In this document: positions 60,995 to 64,000 of the stretch, in pieces | Position numbering within the stretch: position 1 is the first letter of the stretch | Layout of the letters: every line of letters starts with the position of its first letter | Notes under the pieces: model-generated | Seen by the model: only the letters and a program-made list of their open reading frames with translations | Databases searched by the model: none | What the model was told of the DNA's origin: nothing | Translations under genes and position numbers: made by a program | Assembly (NCBI GenBank): GCA_002007465.1 | Contig: LNAC01000003.1 | Span: 16,347,380-16,411,379 of the forward strand | Source: Ailurus styani | Lineage: Eukaryota; Chordata; Mammalia; Carnivora; Ailuridae | Length of the DNA stretch: 64,000 nt | Direction of reading: 5' to 3'

Positions 60995-61204
60995 AGGGCG
61001 CCTGGGTGGCTCAGTGGGTTAAAGCCTCTGCTTTCGGCTCAGGTCATGATCTCAGGGTCATTGGGCTCTCTGCTCTGCAGGGAGCCTGCTTCCTCAGGGA
61101 GCCTGCTTCCTCCTCCTCTCTCTCTGCCTGCCTCTCTGCCTACTTGTGATCTCTCTCTCTGTGTATCAAATAAATAAATAAGAACTTTAAAAAAAAAAAA
61201 AAAA
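60995..61204 (+). mobile_element. CAN SINE, young, internally rearranged
   Basis: agggcgcctgggtggctcag head. The core gggatcgaggccc block is deleted (cagggtcattgggctc), while cagggagcctgcttcct occurs twice in tandem near 61077-61111. Perfect TSD gaaaaagctcaagtttt at 60978-60994 and 61205-61221. Confidence 0.95.
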
Positions 61205-61364
61205 GAAAAAGCTCAAGTTTTTAAAAATAATATTTTTAGTCTTTGAAATGTTTTTCACTTTACTTTTCTTTCATAAAAGTTAGTATTACATTTTTTGCTG
61301 TATATGTGTCATCTATATTTAATTTTTTCAGTTATTTCATTATTTTATAGAAACATATTTATTT

Positions 61365-61523
61365 GGGGGACACCTGCGTATCTCAATCAGTTAAGCAACC
61401 AAATCTTGATTTCAGCTCAGGTTATGATCTCAGGGTTGTAAGACTGAGTCCCACGTTGGTCTCCCTACTGGGCATGGAGCCTGCCTAAGATTCTCTCTCT
61501 CCCTCTGCCCCTCACCTCCACGA

Positions 61524-61594
<71 letters not shown>

Positions 61595-61601
61595 GAAAAA
61601 A
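61365..61601 (+). mobile_element. CAN SINE, older subtype, (GAAA)n tail
   Basis: ggggacacctgcgtatctca head, gatctcagggttgtaagact, ggagcctgcctaagattc, then about 18 GAAA units (61522-61593). TSD unclear (agaaacatatttat before, agaaacttttatg after). Confidence 0.9.
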
Positions 61602-62053
61602 AGAAACTTTTATGTATATTTTTAATATGGAAATTTTTATCTCATACTACATTTATTATTACCTTATATTTCAAAACATTTACTTTTTATATTAAATAAT
61701 TTTAAGAAAGCCTGATACATATCTGCAATCACAATAATACTAACTGGTGGATCACTTAGGTTGATTGTCACAATCTTATAATCATTATGGCATAAAGCAT
61801 TCCTACCACTAAGACTACAGTGCTTTGTTTTGCCAGACTCAGAAACAACTAATAAGGAAAAAAGTATCTTCTATAAAGAGAAACTCTGTCTTCTTTTGAT
61901 TGTGGCTCATTTTGCAGCTAATATGGCAACAGAATATCTATGATATGTCATGTTCTATGAAGAGTCTTTCAGGTCATTCTTAGATTCTCACTTTTGGCCT
62001 GATGATGACTACCATCCTCTCTAAGGTGACAAATTAGGCCATACAACAAAGAA

Positions 62054-62159
62054 GGGGTGCCTGGCTGCCATCAGAACAGTGAGCCACTCTTGATCTCAGG
62101 GTTATTAGTTTGAGCCCCATGTTGGATATAGAGATTACTAAAATATGTAAGTTAAAAAA
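62054..62159 (+). mobile_element. Short/old CAN SINE fragment
   Basis: ggggtgcctggctgccatca head, then actcttgatctcagggttat, gagccccatgttggatatag and agattactaaaat, as in the older SINEC subfamilies that lack the CT-rich middle. Confidence 0.8.
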
Positions 62160-62223
62160 TTTTTTTTGAATTTTAAAATTTACAACAAATATGTAATATG
62201 TAAACACTGTGAGAGAACAATAA

Positions 62224-62263
62224 CCACACACACACACACACACAGACACACACACACACACAA
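62224..62263. repeat. (CA)n microsatellite
   Basis: About 19 CA units with one GA interruption. Confidence 0.95.
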
Positions 62264-62455
62264 AAAAACCCTTTATCGTGTACTATTTTTAAAAAATCGA
62301 TGTCATATTAAAAACACATCAGCAAACCATGTTTATATATCAAGATCTCATCATTAGTTGTAAATTATCAAGAAAACAATTCTGTCCAATGGCCACTGAC
62401 ATCAAATATCATGTTCTTTTAAATAAAAAAACAAGTAATATTTCAATAACTCCTT

Positions 62456-62676
62456 GGGGTGCCTGGGTGGCTCAGCTGGTTGTGCATCAGACTCTTGATT
62501 TTGGTTCAGGTCATCATCTCAATGTCCTGGGATCAGGCCTTGAGTCCCCACACAGTGGGGAGTCTGCCTGAGGTTTCTCTCTCTCTCTCCCTCTGCCCTT
62601 CCCCCTTCTTGAGCCCTCTCTCTCTCTCTCTACCCCTCTAAAGTAAATAAATTTAAAAAAAGAAAAAAGAAAAAAG
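62456..62676 (+). mobile_element. CAN SINE, older subtype
   Basis: ggggtgcctgggtggctcag head, cagactcttgattttggttc, gtggggagtctgcctgagg, long CT stretch, (AAAAAG)n tail. Perfect 8-bp TSD aactcctt at 62448-62455 and 62677-62684. Confidence 0.94.
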
Positions 62677-62785
62677 AACTCCTTAAATATATATTTTGAA
62701 ATGGATTTATTAAGCCTAAAAGTCTGTATACTTTCCACTGTAAACACTACACTTTATGAGTCTTTTGTAGATGTCATTCATATCT

Positions 62786-62986
62786 CTTTTTTTAAAGATT
62801 TTATTTATTTATTTGACAGAGAGACAGAGAGAGAGATCACAAGTAGGCGGAGAGGCAGGCAGAGAGAGAGGGGGAAGCAAGCTGCCTGCTGAGCAGAGAA
62901 CCTGATGTGGGACTAGATCCCAGAACCCTGAGATCATGACCTGAGCCAAAGGCAGAGACATTAACCCACGAGCCACCCAGGTGCCC
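62786..62986 (-). mobile_element. CAN SINE, young mustelid-type, reverse orientation
   Basis: ttaaagattttatttattta start, gacctgagccaaaggcag core, gagccacccaggtgccc end. Perfect 16-bp TSD gatgtcattcatatct at 62770-62785 and 62987-63002. Confidence 0.97.
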
Positions 62987-63002
62987 GATGTCATTCATAT
63001 CT

Positions 63003-63702
63003 ATCTTTAAAGTCCCCAAGCATTTTGAACTTCCATTATCTTCACATATGCAAACAATTCTGATGTGTAGAGAGAGGCTTCCCATAGGACCCAGACTGGG
63101 ACACACAGTCCTAAACAAACCAATTGATTTTCACTAATACAGATACACAAATTATAACTGCTGCCCTTAAAATATACTTTTTCTTAAATGTTGTCATTGA
63201 TTGATGACATGCTGTTTTCATGTTAAATAATAAACAGGAATGGTTTGGGTTTCATAGATTTTTACTAATCCCTCTTTCAGAATGGCCCATGGTACTATTA
63301 TACTGTGGCTGCTGGATGGTACTGTGTTGCAGTATATAGCCAAAGCATATTGGCCACTGATTCATTACTCTTCTACTTCATAAACTTCTCTGTAAGTAAA
63401 GAAGATACATATCTTCAATAAACCCAATGGAGGAAATAAAATGTTTCACTTTCATCTTTGGGCTTTATGAAACACCTAACAAAGAGTCTGCATGTATTAA
63501 AAAGCAGGAAGAATTATCTAATGTTTAGCTCTTTTGGTCAGGTTTTCCCCAACTTACAGTTATGTACACATGTATGTGTGTATTTCACTGTACTTCACTC
63601 ACTGTACTTCAATATTACACACACCTTTACTGAACATATTTTCTTTCTGAGTTACCCTAAAGCATAGGCTTCAAAGATACTATCTAATTATCAAGTCCTA
63701 CT
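63003..63702. other. Unannotated interval with an exon-like segment
   Basis: Mostly unique-looking. At 63281-63391 a 111-bp stretch has splice-like borders (see findings), but nothing proves transcription. Confidence 0.4.
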
Positions 63703-63713
63703 GAGAACTAAAA

Positions 63714-63912
63714 TTTTTTTTCTTTTAGATTTTATTTATTTATTTGACAGAAAGAGACACAGCAAGAGAGGGAACAGAAGCAGGGGAGTGGGAGAGGTTG
63801 AAGCAGGCTTCCTGTGGAGCAGAGAGCCCTATGCAGGGCTGGATCCCATGACCCTGAGAGCATGACCTGAGCCAAAGGCAGCCGCTTAACAAATGAGACA
63901 CCTAGGTGCCCC
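63714..63912 (-). mobile_element. CAN SINE, older subtype, reverse orientation
   Basis: tttttttcttttagatttta start, agacacagcaagagagggaa body, gagacacctaggtgcccc end. TSD gagaactaaaa (63703-63713) and gagagctaaaa (63913-63923), one mismatch. Confidence 0.94.
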
Positions 63913-64000
63913 GAGAGCTAAAACATCTATCCAAGAAAGAACATATGGTAGAATCTTAAAACATAACTATAAATTTTTACAAGTGCATGATGATATTACA

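Overview
This window reads as mammalian nuclear DNA from a carnivore, most likely a mustelid (ferret, mink, marten or badger group). The main evidence is 25 tRNA-derived CAN SINEs. About half belong to one subfamily whose head reads cagtgggttaaagcc and whose middle reads gggatcgaggccc, a form I associate with mustelids. Carnivore-type LINE-1 (L1) elements and older eutherian repeats (MIR, MER5A, Tigger1, MLT1, L1M) fit this. The DNA is AT-rich. I find no supportable host protein-coding gene, rRNA, tRNA or CRISPR. Every long reading frame is an L1 remnant, simple-repeat translation or chance.

Layout. 1-2.0 kb: 3' end of an L1 entering from the left. 2.0-9.0 kb: five SINEs in the first 6.5 kb (counting one inside the L1), MER5A, MIR, an unnamed ancient repeat, a 182-bp duplication flanking a single N, and a Tigger1 relic. 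9-13 kb: old antisense L1, then mostly unannotated DNA with a MIR. 13.3-16.6 kb: SINE, 5'-truncated L1 carrying a SINE whose tail holds a 207-N gap, an ancient repeat, another SINE. 16.6-27.8 kb: repeat-poor AT-rich DNA with microsatellites, old antisense L1 pieces, a second single-N duplication and one SINE. 27.9-30.8 kb: two L1 3' ends. 31.4-33.6 kb: three SINEs. 33.7-38.9 kb: an L1 with 5' UTR but no ORF1 and no 3' end. 39-43 kb: mostly unannotated. 43-48 kb: old L1M with nested insertions, followed by an MLT1 LTR. 49-55.8 kb: a nearly complete but dead carnivore L1 carrying three SINEs. 55.8-58.6 kb: unannotated. 58.6-64 kb: two short L1 3' ends, a MIR and a dense SINE cluster.

There is no cooperating gene set. 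The history is one of successive retrotransposition, and nesting plus target-site duplications (TSDs) give a relative order: MIR/MER5A/Tigger1/L1M/MLT1 first, then carnivore L1s, then mustelid SINEs and the L1 end at 59.1 kb. I did not find a convincing undescribed biological system. The best leads are three single-N junctions with duplicated flanks (probable assembly errors), an L1 bounded by a TSD but lacking a poly(A) end, tandem monomers in an L1 5' UTR, a probable short 3' transduction, a palindromic expansion inside L1 ORF2, and one weak exon-like segment near 63.3 kb.
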